A stretch of DNA of 64,000 nucleotides from positions 744,001 to 808,000 of the forward strand of contig NZ_CP026304.1 of the NCBI RefSeq assembly GCF_003054555.1. Reading direction: 5' to 3'. The translations under genes were made by a program, and so were the position numbers. Below the pieces are notes generated by a model that saw only the letters and a list, made by a program, of their open reading frames with translations, searched no databases and was not told the origin of the DNA. The first letter of the stretch is position 1, and each line of letters starts with the position of its first letter. Source of the DNA: Streptomyces lunaelactis. GTDB lineage: Bacteria; Actinomycetota; Actinomycetes; Streptomycetales; Streptomycetaceae. Positions 37,761 to 45,376 of the stretch are shown here, piece by piece.

Positions 37761-39484
37761 TGCCCGCAGGCACACCAACCGGCCGCCGGGTCATGGCCCA
37801 GATGGCGATGGTGATGAACCTCGACAAGTGCATCGGCTGCCACACCTGCTCGGTCACCTGCAAACAGGCCTGGACCAACCGTCCCGGCGTGGAGTACGTG
37901 TGGTTCAACAACGTCGAGACCCGCCCCGGCCAGGGCTATCCGCGCCGCTACGAGGACCAGGAGAAGTGGCGCGGCGGCTGGGACCTCAAAAAGCGCGGCA
38001 ATCTGAAACTGAAGGGCGGCGGCCGGTTCAAGAAGCTGATCAACATCTTCTCCAACCCCACGCTGCCCTCGCTCGACGACTACTACCAGCCCTGGACGTA
38101 CGACTACGAGACGCTGACCAACGCGCCGCTCCAGGAACACACCCCGGTCGCACGGCCCAAGTCCCTGATCACCGGCAAGGACATGAAGATCACCTGGTCG
38201 GCCAACTGGGACGACAACCTCGGCGGCTCCGCCGACCACGGTGACAAGGACGTACTGCTCGCCGGGATCGCGGAGAAGGTCAAGTTCGAGTTCGAGCAGA
38301 CCTTCATGTTCTATCTGCCGCGGATCTGCGAGCACTGCCTCAACCCGTCCTGCGTCGCCTCCTGTCCCTCCGGCGCGATCTACAAGCGCTCGGAGGACGG
38401 CATCGTGCTGGTCGACCAGGACCGTTGCCGGGGCTGGCGGATGTGCGTGTCCGGCTGCCCGTACAAGAAGATCTACTTCAACCACCGCACCGGCAAGGCC
38501 GAGAAGTGCACCTTCTGCTTCCCGCGCATCGAGGTCGGCCAGCCCACCGTCTGCGCCGAGACCTGCGTCGGCCGGCTCCGTTACATCGGCCTGGTCCTCT
38601 ACGACCCCGACCAGGTCCTCGAAGCCGCCTCCACCCCCGACGACACTGACCTCTACGAGGCGCAGCGGCAGGTCTTCCTCGACCCCGACGACCCGCAGGT
38701 GGCCGCCGACGCGGAGCGGTCGGGCATCCCACGGGACTGGATCGAGGCCGCCCGGCGCTCCCCGGTCCACGCCCTGATCAACACGTACAAGGTCGCTCTG
38801 CCGCTGCACCCGGAGTACCGCACGCTGCCCATGGTCTGGTACATCCCGCCGCTGTCCCCGGTGGTGGACGTGGTCCGCGACACCGGCTACGACGCCGAGG
38901 ACCGGGGCAATCTGTTCGCCGCGATCGACGCCCTGCGCATCCCCGTGGACTACCTCGCCCAGCTGTTCACCGCCGGTGACCCGGCCCCCGTCGACGCCGT
39001 GCTGCGACGGCTGGCCGCCATGCGCAGCTATATGCGCGACATCAACCTCGGCCGCGAACCCGACGCGAGCATCCCCGCCGCGGTGGGCATGACCGAGGAA
39101 GAGATGTACGACATGTTCCGGCTCCTGGCGCTGGCCAAGTACGAGGACAGGTACGTCATCCCGCCCGCGCACGCCGAACAGGCGCACAGCCTGGAGGAGT
39201 TGGCCACCGAGTGCAGCCTCGACTTCGAGGACGGCCCCGGCATGGGAGGCTCCGGCCCCTTCGGCGAGGCGTCCGGCGACGCTCCGGCCCCGATCGCCGT
39301 GGAGAACTTCCACCTGCAGCGCGACCGCCAGAGAGCCGACGCCGTCGACACCCCAGCCGATTCCCCAGCCGCCCCCGGCGACAAGTCCACCCGGCTCAAC
39401 CTCCTCAACTGGGACGGCAACGGCCGCCCCCAGGGCCTGTTCCCCAGCTCCTCCGGAGACGACGAGAGCGAGCCGCGTCCATGA
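37760..39484 (+). CDS. narH: Respiratory nitrate reductase beta subunit
   Basis: This 574-residue electron-transfer subunit carries four cysteine clusters: CIGCHTCSVTCKQAW; CEHCLNPSCVASCPSG; CRGWRMCVSGCPYKK, where Trp replaces one Cys to give the 3Fe-4S centre; and CTFCFPRIEVGQPTVCAETC. It passes electrons from NarI haems to NarG. ATG 37760 shares a base with the narG stop (TGATG) and has GGAGGTG. The C-terminal 80 residues are a variable acidic tail. Confidence 0.97.
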   Translation: MPAGTPTGRRVMAQMAMVMNLDKCIGCHTCSVTCKQAWTNRPGVEYVWFNNVETRPGQGYPRRYEDQEKWRGGWDLKKRGNLKLKGGGRFKKLINIFSNPTLPSLDDYYQPWTYDYETLTNAPLQEHTPVARPKSLITGKDMKITWSANWDDNLGGSADHGDKDVLLAGIAEKVKFEFEQTFMFYLPRICEHCLNPSCVASCPSGAIYKRSEDGIVLVDQDRCRGWRMCVSGCPYKKIYFNHRTGKAEKCTFCFPRIEVGQPTVCAETCVGRLRYIGLVLYDPDQVLEAASTPDDTDLYEAQRQVFLDPDDPQVAADAERSGIPRDWIEAARRSPVHALINTYKVALPLHPEYRTLPMVWYIPPLSPVVDVVRDTGYDAEDRGNLFAAIDALRIPVDYLAQLFTAGDPAPVDAVLRRLAAMRSYMRDINLGREPDASIPAAVGMTEEEMYDMFRLLALAKYEDRYVIPPAHAEQAHSLEELATECSLDFEDGPGMGGSGPFGEASGDAPAPIAVENFHLQRDRQRADAVDTPADSPAAPGDKSTRLNLLNWDGNGRPQGLFPSSSGDDESEPRP

Positions 39485-40125
39485 CCCGCGAAGGCACCGC
39501 CCGCAACCCCGCCGCCTGGCAGGTCCAGTCCCTGCTCCTCGGCTATCCCGACGAGCGGCTCCTCGAACAGGTGCCGCTCGTACGAGCGGTGACCGAGACC
39601 CTGCCCGACCGGGTCGCCGAGCCCCTGCGCCGATTCCTCGGGCACCTCGACCGCACGCCCGCCACCGACCTGGCGGCGGACTACGTCACCACCTTCGACC
39701 ACCGCAAACGCAACTGCCTCTTCCTGACGTACTACGCCCACGGCGACACCCGCAATCGCGGCGCCGCGCTGCTGCGCCTCAAGCAGGCCTACACCGCCGC
39801 CGGACTACGGCTGACCGACGACGAACTGCCCGACCACCTCTGCGTCGTCCTGGAATTCGCCGCCACCGGCGACCCCGAAGCAGGCCGGCGCCTCCTCACC
39901 GAGCACCGGGCCGGCCTGGAACTGCTGCGCCTGGCACTGCGCGACGCGCGATCCGCATGGGCCGACGTCCTGGACTCCGTATCGGCGACCCTGCCCCCGC
40001 TGGCCGGTGACGAGCGCGAGGCCGTCGCCAAGCTCGCCGCCCAGGGACCGCCCGAGGAACAGGTAGGCCTCGCGCCGTTCGCACCACCAGAGTTCATGCC
40101 CGCCCCGACGGGAGGCAGGTCATGA
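39481..40125 (+). CDS. narJ: Nitrate reductase molybdenum cofactor assembly chaperone
   Basis: This 214-residue cytosolic chaperone allows Mo cofactor insertion into NarG before membrane docking. Family features are QSLLLGYPDERLL, AADYVTTFDHRKRNCLFLTY, AGLRLTDDELPDHLCVVLEF and a proline-rich end. ATG 39481 overlaps the narH stop (ATGA), and narI overlaps its own stop. Confidence 0.95.
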   Translation: MTREGTARNPAAWQVQSLLLGYPDERLLEQVPLVRAVTETLPDRVAEPLRRFLGHLDRTPATDLAADYVTTFDHRKRNCLFLTYYAHGDTRNRGAALLRLKQAYTAAGLRLTDDELPDHLCVVLEFAATGDPEAGRRLLTEHRAGLELLRLALRDARSAWADVLDSVSATLPPLAGDEREAVAKLAAQGPPEEQVGLAPFAPPEFMPAPTGGRS

Positions 40126-40859
40126 CCCCGGACGCGGACGCGCTCGACGTGGTGCTGTGGGTCGTCCTGCCGTACATCGCGCTGACCCTGTTCATCGTCG
40201 GCCATGTCTGGCGCTACCGCTACGACAAGTTCGGCTGGACCACCCGGTCCAGCCAGCTGTACGAGAGCCGGCTGCTGCGCATCGGCAGCCCGCTGTTCCA
40301 CTTCGGGGTCCTGGCGGTGGTGCTCGGCCACATCGGCGGACTGGTGATCCCGAAGCGCTGGACCGAAGGCATCGGCGTCAGCGAGCACGCCTACCACCTC
40401 ATGGCCACCGGGCTGGGGACCATCGCCGGTGCCGCCACCCTGGCCGGGCTCGCCATCCTCGTCTACCGCCGACGTACGGTCGGGTCGGTGTTCAGCGCCA
40501 CCACCCGCAACGACAAGCTCATGTACGTCATGCTCACCCTGACCCTGGCGCTGGGGCTGTCCGCCACCGTGGTCAGCAACATCATCGGCGGAGGCTACGA
40601 CTACCGCACCACCATCTCGCCCTGGTTCCGGTCGGTCTTCTACCTGCACCCCGACCCCGCGCTGATGGCCGGTGCGCCACTGTTGTTCCGCCTGCACGCG
40701 CTCAGCGCCCTGCTGCTGTTCGGCGCCTGGCCGTTCACCCGGCTGGTGCACATGCTCACCGCACCGCTCGGCTACCTCACCCGCCCCTACATCGTCTATC
40801 GCAGCCGCGACGCGCAGCTGGGCTCCCGCACGCCCCGGCGCGGATGGGAACGCACCTGA
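40122..40859 (+). CDS. narI: Respiratory nitrate reductase gamma subunit (cytochrome b)
   Basis: This 245-residue membrane subunit has about five helices. It oxidises menaquinol and binds two b haems through histidines in SPLFHFGVLAVVLGHIGGL and LLFRLHALSALLLFGAWPFT, followed by RLVHMLTAPLGYLTRPYIVY. It overlaps narJ by four bases, and the cupin gene begins in its stop codon. Confidence 0.96.
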   Translation: MTPDADALDVVLWVVLPYIALTLFIVGHVWRYRYDKFGWTTRSSQLYESRLLRIGSPLFHFGVLAVVLGHIGGLVIPKRWTEGIGVSEHAYHLMATGLGTIAGAATLAGLAILVYRRRTVGSVFSATTRNDKLMYVMLTLTLALGLSATVVSNIIGGGYDYRTTISPWFRSVFYLHPDPALMAGAPLLFRLHALSALLLFGAWPFTRLVHMLTAPLGYLTRPYIVYRSRDAQLGSRTPRRGWERT

Positions 40860-41245
40860 TGAACACCCACCACAACGGTCCTGCCCGGCCTCCCGAGGCA
40901 CACCTGTCCGCCGGTGAGGTCACCAACCTGCCGGCCATGGGAGAGGAGTTGCTCGCCGATGCCAGGTCCGCGAACTCCGGAAGCTCCGCGCGAACAGCAC
41001 GAACCGTCGTCACCCTTCCGGGACTCCGCGTCACCCTGATCGCGCTCGCGACGGGTTCCGAACTCGCCGAACACGAGGCCCCGGACGCCGCCACCCTCAC
41101 CTGCCTGACCGGCCGGGTGACACTGCGCACCGCCGACCGCACATGGCCCCTCGGCCAGGGCGACATCGTCGCGATTCCCGACCGACGGCACAGCCTGACC
41201 GCCGAGACGGACGCGGCGGTACTCCTCACCGTCCGGCTGGCATGA
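40859..41245 (+). CDS. Cupin-domain protein
   Basis: This 128-residue protein has a single cupin barrel: VVTLPGLRVTLIALATGSEL, EHEAPDAATLTCLTGRVTL (motif 1 largely lacks the usual histidine pair), PLGQGDIVAIPDRRHSLTAE (motif 2 with one His), AAVLLTVRLA. ATG 40859 sits in the narI stop, so it is the last coupled gene of the nar operon. Related small cupins near nar or USP genes may sense or bind small ligands; function unknown. Confidence 0.8.
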   Translation: MNTHHNGPARPPEAHLSAGEVTNLPAMGEELLADARSANSGSSARTARTVVTLPGLRVTLIALATGSELAEHEAPDAATLTCLTGRVTLRTADRTWPLGQGDIVAIPDRRHSLTAETDAAVLLTVRLA

Positions 41246-41354
41246 ACACCGGCGGAGAAGATCTCGTGCGCCTCGCGCCATCCTCTCCGCGTGCCTTGAA
41301 GAGGGGTAAAGCACAGGCCGCGCGCATCCCGTTCCCGTACCTGCCCCTCCACCA

Positions 41355-41531
41355 ATGCCTTGGCGAGAGGCTGAGGTGGTGCGGCTCCTGGGTCAGGGAC
41401 TCGCTGACGAAGCCGTGACCAAGCGCCCGGGCGGGCCCCGTACCGCCCAGCGCATGGCAGCGGATCTGCTGGAGATGCTCGGAGCGCCCAGCCGCTTCCA
41501 GGCCAGTGCTCCGTGGCGCGAGGCCGGCTGA
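41355..41531 (+). pseudogene. LuxR-type HTH C-terminal remnant
   Basis: A 58-residue frame encodes REAEVVRLLGQGLADEAVTK, then RTAQRMAADLLEMLGAPSRF, matching the DNA-binding domain of LuxR-family regulators (EREVLRLLA.G..DE.IA..L.VS.RT). The receiver or sensor part is missing and the turn (KRPGGP) is damaged. It is a scrap of a lost regulator, possibly one that served this island. Confidence 0.7.
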
Positions 41532-41600
41532 CCTGCGAGGAGTAAGGGGGCAGCAAATTGCCACTGGAGCATGCCGACGGCGCCTCGGCTCCCCGCTCGG

Positions 41601-41828
41601 TCAGATCGAGGGTCTGATCCGCCGAGCGGCAGCCGCCGTGACCTCCTCGGGAGTGAACGCGCGCAGCAGTCCATCGAGCGAGCGGTCCAGCCGTGCCCTG
41701 TGAACGGACCGCTCGCGGGCGAGCGCCTGCGCGACGGCCTCGCTCAGGAAGTCCTCCGGTTTCTTCCCGGTTGCGGCGGCCTGGTCACGGACTCGCTCCC
41801 ACACATCTTCGGCCATGGGAACGCTCAT
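41601..41828 (-). CDS. Small helical protein of unknown function
   Basis: This 75-residue protein is predicted almost wholly helical (MAEDVWERVRDQAAATGKKP, then DFLSEAVAQALARER) with a C-terminal EEVTAAAARRI. The shape recalls ribbon-helix-helix or antitoxin-like proteins but I see no diagnostic motif. ATG 41828 overlaps the stop of the truncated SulP frame (ATGA), so any translation depends on that remnant. Confidence 0.5.
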   Translation of the reverse strand: MSVPMAEDVWERVRDQAAATGKKPEDFLSEAVAQALARERSVHRARLDRSLDGLLRAFTPEEVTAAAARRIRPSI

Positions 41829-42049
41829 GAGGTACTTGCCGTCGGTCCCGGGGAAGACGCCGCACAGCATGCGACCGGCGGTAGCCCGGCCACGCCCGCG
41901 TACGCCATGACCTGCGGCACGAGATACCCGGCCACGGTCACCCCGGCCAGCAGGTCGCCGCGCAGCCAGGAGCGCTCGTATCCCACCAGTACGGCCACCC
42001 CGGGGATCAGGCGCCACCTCGGGCCGCCCGTACCGGCGCGCTGGGACAT
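41825..42049 (-). pseudogene. SulP-family anion transporter, 5' remnant
   Basis: ATG 42049 with AAGGAG encodes the SulP N-terminus (WRLIPGVAVLVGYERSWLRG, DLLAGVTVAGYLVPQVMAYA, GVAGLPPVA), then diverges and stops after 74 residues. Intact SulP proteins have about 10-14 membrane segments and 500 or more residues. Promoter, RBS and first exporter segment survive, the rest is deleted. A DosR-like box 54 bp upstream suggests it was part of the regulon. Confidence 0.8.
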
Positions 42050-42103
42050 GGCACTCCTTTCGTCGCGGCCCCTCAGCATCCCGCCGCCCCGACGCAGTCG
42101 CGA

Positions 42104-42117
42104 GGGCCGACCGGCCC
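42104..42117. promoter_or_regulatory. DosR-like box (SulP side)
   Basis: GGGCCGACCGGCCC, 54 bp upstream of the SulP remnant on the minus strand; identical to the box at 42942-42955. Confidence 0.55.
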
Positions 42118-42155
42118 CATGATCCGCCTCCGTACCCCAACGAGCCCCGGAACCA

Positions 42156-42169
42156 GGGCCGTTCAGCCC
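42156..42169. promoter_or_regulatory. DosR-like box upstream of the second DoxX gene
   Basis: GGGCCGTTCAGCCC, one mismatch in the right arm, 100 bp before ATG 42270. Confidence 0.5.
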
Positions 42170-42269
42170 CAGCAGTAACGCCCTTCGGCCCCCGGCGGCG
42201 CGGGCCGCCGGGCCACGACAGTGAGCGATGTCAGGCACCGACCCGGCATCCTCCGAAGGGATCACCACC

Positions 42270-42881
42270 ATGGCTGTGCACGAGCACCCCCACAAGCGCC
42301 CCGTACTCCACTTTCCCTCTTGGCGCAGGACCAGGACCGCGGCCGCGACGACCGCCGGAACACAGACCCGGCCGACCTACGCCATCGCGGCCCTGCGCCT
42401 CCTGACCGGCTTCGCCTTTCTGTGGGCTTTCCTCGACAAGACCTTCGGCTGGGGCTATGCCACCCCGTCCGGCAAGGGCTGGATCGACGGCGGCTCGCCG
42501 ACCAAGGGCTTCCTGAGCTCCGTCGCCGCCGGGCCCATGGAGTCCACGTTCCACGACTGGGCAGGTGCCGCCGGGGCGGACTGGCTGTTCATGCTCGGCC
42601 TGCTCGGCATCGGTGCCGCCCTGCTGACCGGTACCGCGCTGCGCCTGGCGGCGGTCGCCGGCACGGCGATGATGGCGCTGATGTGGCTCGCGGAGTGGCC
42701 GCCTGCCCAGCACCTGTCCGACGGCTCGCCGAGCATGTCCACCAACCCCGTCGTGGAGTACCACGTCATCTATGCGGCCGCCCTTGTCGCCCTCGCCCTG
42801 ACGTCCGCGGGCGAGACCTGGGGGCTCGGCCGGATCTGGGCGCGACTGCCGTTCGTACGCAACAACGGCTGGCTGCGCTGA
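42270..42881 (+). CDS. DoxX-like membrane protein, second copy
   Basis: This 203-residue paralogue of the protein at 12727 is close to it along the whole membrane region (FLWAFLDKTFGWGYATPSGK, DWLFMLGLLGIGAALLTGTA, DGSPSMSTNPVVEYHVIYAA). Four helices are expected. ATG 42270 has AAGGG and gives the shared MAVHE start; ATG 42228 upstream lacks support. It is followed by a USP and a GH65 scrap, echoing the DoxX to GH65-USP order at 12.7-18.6 kb. Confidence 0.85.
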   Translation: MAVHEHPHKRPVLHFPSWRRTRTAAATTAGTQTRPTYAIAALRLLTGFAFLWAFLDKTFGWGYATPSGKGWIDGGSPTKGFLSSVAAGPMESTFHDWAGAAGADWLFMLGLLGIGAALLTGTALRLAAVAGTAMMALMWLAEWPPAQHLSDGSPSMSTNPVVEYHVIYAAALVALALTSAGETWGLGRIWARLPFVRNNGWLR

Positions 42882-42941
42882 CCCCTGCGCCACCTTCCGG
42901 AGAGGGGGCCGCCGGTCTCCGGCCGCCGACGGCCCAGGTAT

Positions 42942-42976
42942 GGGCCGACCGGCCCCGGCCGGGGACCAGCGGCCCC
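42942..42976. promoter_or_regulatory. Pair of DosR-like boxes upstream of USP5
   Basis: GGGCCGACCGGCCC (42942-42955) and GGGGACCAGCGGCCCC (42961-42976). The second is identical to the USP3 box at 5742-5757. They lie 99 and 78 bp before ATG 43055. Confidence 0.65.
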
Positions 42977-43054
42977 TCCAAGACGCCCGCCCCGCCCACG
43001 ACGCTGGAAGCGGGTCGTCCGACAGATCCGCCCGCCACCCAGGAGGTACGCATC

Positions 43055-43933
43055 ATGTCCCGCACCGTCACCGTCGGCCTGGACGGCTCGAACGAGAGCC
43101 TGGCCGCCGCCGAATGGGCCGCCCGCGAAGCGCGGCTGCGCGGTCTGCCGCTACGCCTCGTCAACGTCTGGGAACCGCAGCCCTACATTCAGGCTCCACT
43201 CCTGGGCGGCGAAACGATGCAGCACTGGGCGGAGCGCATTCCCCGCGATACGGCCGACGAACTGCGGCTCCGTCACCCGGATGTGGAGATCACCGCGGAT
43301 CAGGTCGCCGGCCGGCCCGGTACCGTCCTGCCCGACGAGGCCCGGGACGCCGAGCTCCTGGTCCTGGGCTCCCGTGGCCTGAGCGGCGTCGCCGGATTCA
43401 TGGTCGGGTCCGTCGGCATGGCAACCGTGGCCCACACGGAGCGGCCCGTCGTCCTCGTACGGGCAGAGGAGAAGACCGAGGACGAGCGCGCGCCCGGTCC
43501 CACTGCGAACCGGCCCGTTGTGCTGGGCCTCGACACCGAGCACCCGGACGACTCCGTGATCGAGTTCGCCTTCGACGCGGCTGCGCGCCGCGCCACCGCC
43601 CTGCACGTCGTCCACGGCTGGAACTTGCCGCCCTACTTCGCATACGGGCTTCCCGCCGACCCGAGGATGAACGCCCAACTGGCCGCCCAGGAGGCGGACT
43701 CCCTGGCCGAGACGCTGCGCCCCTGGCGGCAGAAGTTCCCGGCCGTCGAAGTCGTCGAGCGGTCGCGATCGGGCAAACCCGCCAACCACCTGGTGGACGC
43801 CTCCCGAGACGCGTCCCTGGTCGTTGTCGGCCGCCGGACTCGCCGTTCGACGCTCGGCGCCCACATCGGGCCCGTCGCACATGCCGTACTCCACCACGCC
43901 ACCTCGCCCGTTGCGGTGGTCCCCCACGACTGA
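43055..43933 (+). CDS. Tandem universal stress protein (UspA family)
   Basis: This 292-residue protein has two Usp domains. Domain 1 starts TVTVGLDGSNESLAAAEWAA and has an intact ATP motif GSRGLSGVAGFMVGS; domain 2 starts RPVVLGLDTEHPDDSVIEFA and ends HIGPVAHAVLHHATSPVAVV. ATG 43055 has AGGAGG. It is close to the USPs at 5815 and 17672. Confidence 0.93.
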   Translation: MSRTVTVGLDGSNESLAAAEWAAREARLRGLPLRLVNVWEPQPYIQAPLLGGETMQHWAERIPRDTADELRLRHPDVEITADQVAGRPGTVLPDEARDAELLVLGSRGLSGVAGFMVGSVGMATVAHTERPVVLVRAEEKTEDERAPGPTANRPVVLGLDTEHPDDSVIEFAFDAAARRATALHVVHGWNLPPYFAYGLPADPRMNAQLAAQEADSLAETLRPWRQKFPAVEVVERSRSGKPANHLVDASRDASLVVVGRRTRRSTLGAHIGPVAHAVLHHATSPVAVVPHD

Positions 43934-43950
43934 GCCCAAGAAGTCCACAG

Positions 43951-44133
43951 GAGTACGGCTTTGCGATCCGCTACCAGGGCCACTGGGGCGTACGGCTCCG
44001 GCTGCGCGCAGGGGAGCTGCAGATCACCGTGACCGAATCCGACCGCTCACCGATCGACATCGCCCTGCTGGACCGCACGGTCTCGGTGGCGCCCGGGGAA
44101 TCCTGCACACTCACCCTGCCCGGGGAGCGGTAG
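43951..44133 (+). pseudogene. GH65 C-terminal remnant
   Basis: The 60 codons after the USP stop read EYGFAIRYQGHWGVRLRLRA, then GELQITVTES, colinear with the last 63 residues of the GH65 enzyme at 15222 (EYRFSIRYRGHQGVGLSMRA, then GHLRISVPAS). There is no start codon or RBS. It shows that a second GH65 gene once stood here and was lost except for its end. Confidence 0.8.
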
Positions 44134-44135
44134 GG

Positions 44136-44328
44136 ATGTTCGGCGCCGGCGGCGGGGTCGGGATCGCCCCGCCGAGTCTGATGCCTTTCAGGTGGCGTCG
44201 GCGGCGTGACCGAGCGGCCCCGCTCCGTGGACAGACGGATCGAGGTCCGTGCCGTGCTAGACCTGACCATCACCTTCGACCACAACGTGATCGGAGGTGC
44301 TACGCGCACTCGACGGCACGAGCAGTGA
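44136..44328 (+). pseudogene. 2-oxoacid dehydrogenase E2 acyltransferase remnant
   Basis: FGAGGGVGIAPPSLMPF in one frame and VTERPRSVDRRIEVRAVLDL, then TITFDHNVIGGAT, in another (GTG 44206 to stop 44328) match the catalytic end of a lipoate acyltransferase (E2). There DHRV.DGA carries the active-site histidine; here it reads DHNVIGGA and the C-terminus is missing. At least one frameshift lies near 44,192. Confidence 0.6.
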
Positions 44329-44433
44329 ACACCCCACACATCCGGCCGAGTAGGCCGCGGCCGCGTGCCGCCGGCTCACCGACGGCACCTGAACCGACGG
44401 ACGTCGGCGGGTCCGCTGCCCCGATCGATGACT

Positions 44434-44940
44434 TCAATGGCGCTGGGTGTATCCGACGACACTGTCGGGGTTGGCCGTCTCGGCCGCCCCAAACTCGTCG
44501 TCGCCGGGTGAGTCGAGAACCCCGTGTACGGTGACGACGCCGCCGACGGCCTGGCACAGCCGCATCGCGATCGGGATGAGGCTGCGCTGCCTGACTCTGC
44601 CGGTCAGCGTCACCACACCGTCGACCACACTGACTTGGACCTCTTCGGAAGAGAGGGACAGTGTGTCCCTCAGGACCTCTCGGGTGATCTCCTCGCGGAT
44701 CGCGCTGTCCTGCCGCAGAAAGACCCGAAGGAGATCGCTTCGGCTGATGATCCCGACGAGGTGTCCGGCCTCGTTGACCACGGGCAGCCGCTTGACCTGC
44801 TGGCGGGTCATTTCCCGGGCCGCTTCGACGATGCTCCACTGGGCGCGGGCGGTCACGGCGGGCGAGGTCATCAGCCCTTCGGCGGTCTCTGCCGCGGCGC
44901 GGTCGCGGGCATGCGGACCAACCAGGACGTACGACGGCAC
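44434..44940 (-). CDS. CBS-BON protein lacking its first CBS half
   Basis: This 168-residue frame has one CBS motif (LMTSPAVTARAQWSIVEAAR, VKRLPVVNEAGHLVGIISRS, DLLRVFLR) followed by a BON domain (IREEITREVLRDTLSLSSEE, VVTLTGRVRQRS, VGGVVTVHGVLDS). Streptomyces CBS-BON proteins normally have two CBS motifs and over 200 residues, so about 60-70 N-terminal residues are missing. The GTG start at 44940 has no good RBS. BON domains associate with membranes or phospholipid. It may be a 5'-truncated pseudogene. Confidence 0.7.
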   Translation of the reverse strand: MPSYVLVGPHARDRAAAETAEGLMTSPAVTARAQWSIVEAAREMTRQQVKRLPVVNEAGHLVGIISRSDLLRVFLRQDSAIREEITREVLRDTLSLSSEEVQVSVVDGVVTLTGRVRQRSLIPIAMRLCQAVGGVVTVHGVLDSPGDDEFGAAETANPDSVVGYTQRH

Positions 44941-45041
44941 GAAAGCGGCTCCGACCAGACGCGAGATCGCAGGCCCGCAGCGTCCATGACGTTCCCCGTA
45001 GCGTCCTGCAACCCGACCTCGGGGGCGGAAGACATCCGCTT

Positions 45042-45281
45042 GTGAGTTCGCGGCCGCGCGCGTCCAGCGACTCTGGAACCCGCGCGCTTCTCAAGGCTCC
45101 GCGTGAAAGTGGCACCGATCCGCGCAACTACGTCAACTACGCAGACGTCTACCACCGGGATCTTCGCCAGTCGCGACTCATTCTCCGACAGCGCCTCGAC
45201 CGCTACGCGTCACTCCTGGCAGTAGCCTCCGACGAAGAACGACCCCTGCAGATCCAGGTTGACGAGGCCATCGGTTACTGA
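45042..45281 (+). CDS. Hypothetical 79-residue protein
   Basis: GTG 45042 with GGAAG nine bases upstream opens a frame containing RNYVNYADVYHRDLRQSRLI, then RYASLLAVASDEERPLQIQV. Base composition is less GC-rich than its neighbours. I recognise no family; it lies at the presumed island edge and may be an insertion scar or spurious. Confidence 0.3.
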   Translation: MSSRPRASSDSGTRALLKAPRESGTDPRNYVNYADVYHRDLRQSRLILRQRLDRYASLLAVASDEERPLQIQVDEAIGY

Positions 45282-45326
45282 CCGTTCAGAGCAGACATTT
45301 CCTGACTATGGAGGGTAATGATCTTG

Positions 45327-45356
45327 GTGCCAACTACCCACCTTAAGTGTCAACTA
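45327..45356. repeat. Direct repeat in AT-rich boundary segment
   Basis: GTGCCAACTA (45327-45336) and GTGTCAACTA (45347-45356) are 20 bp apart, two helical turns. They lie in an unusually AT-rich stretch (45,282-45,376) at the 3' end of the acyl-CoA dehydrogenase gene. It could be an operator or an insertion scar. Confidence 0.35.
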
Positions 45357-45376
45357 TAGATCTTTGTCGCACGCCC

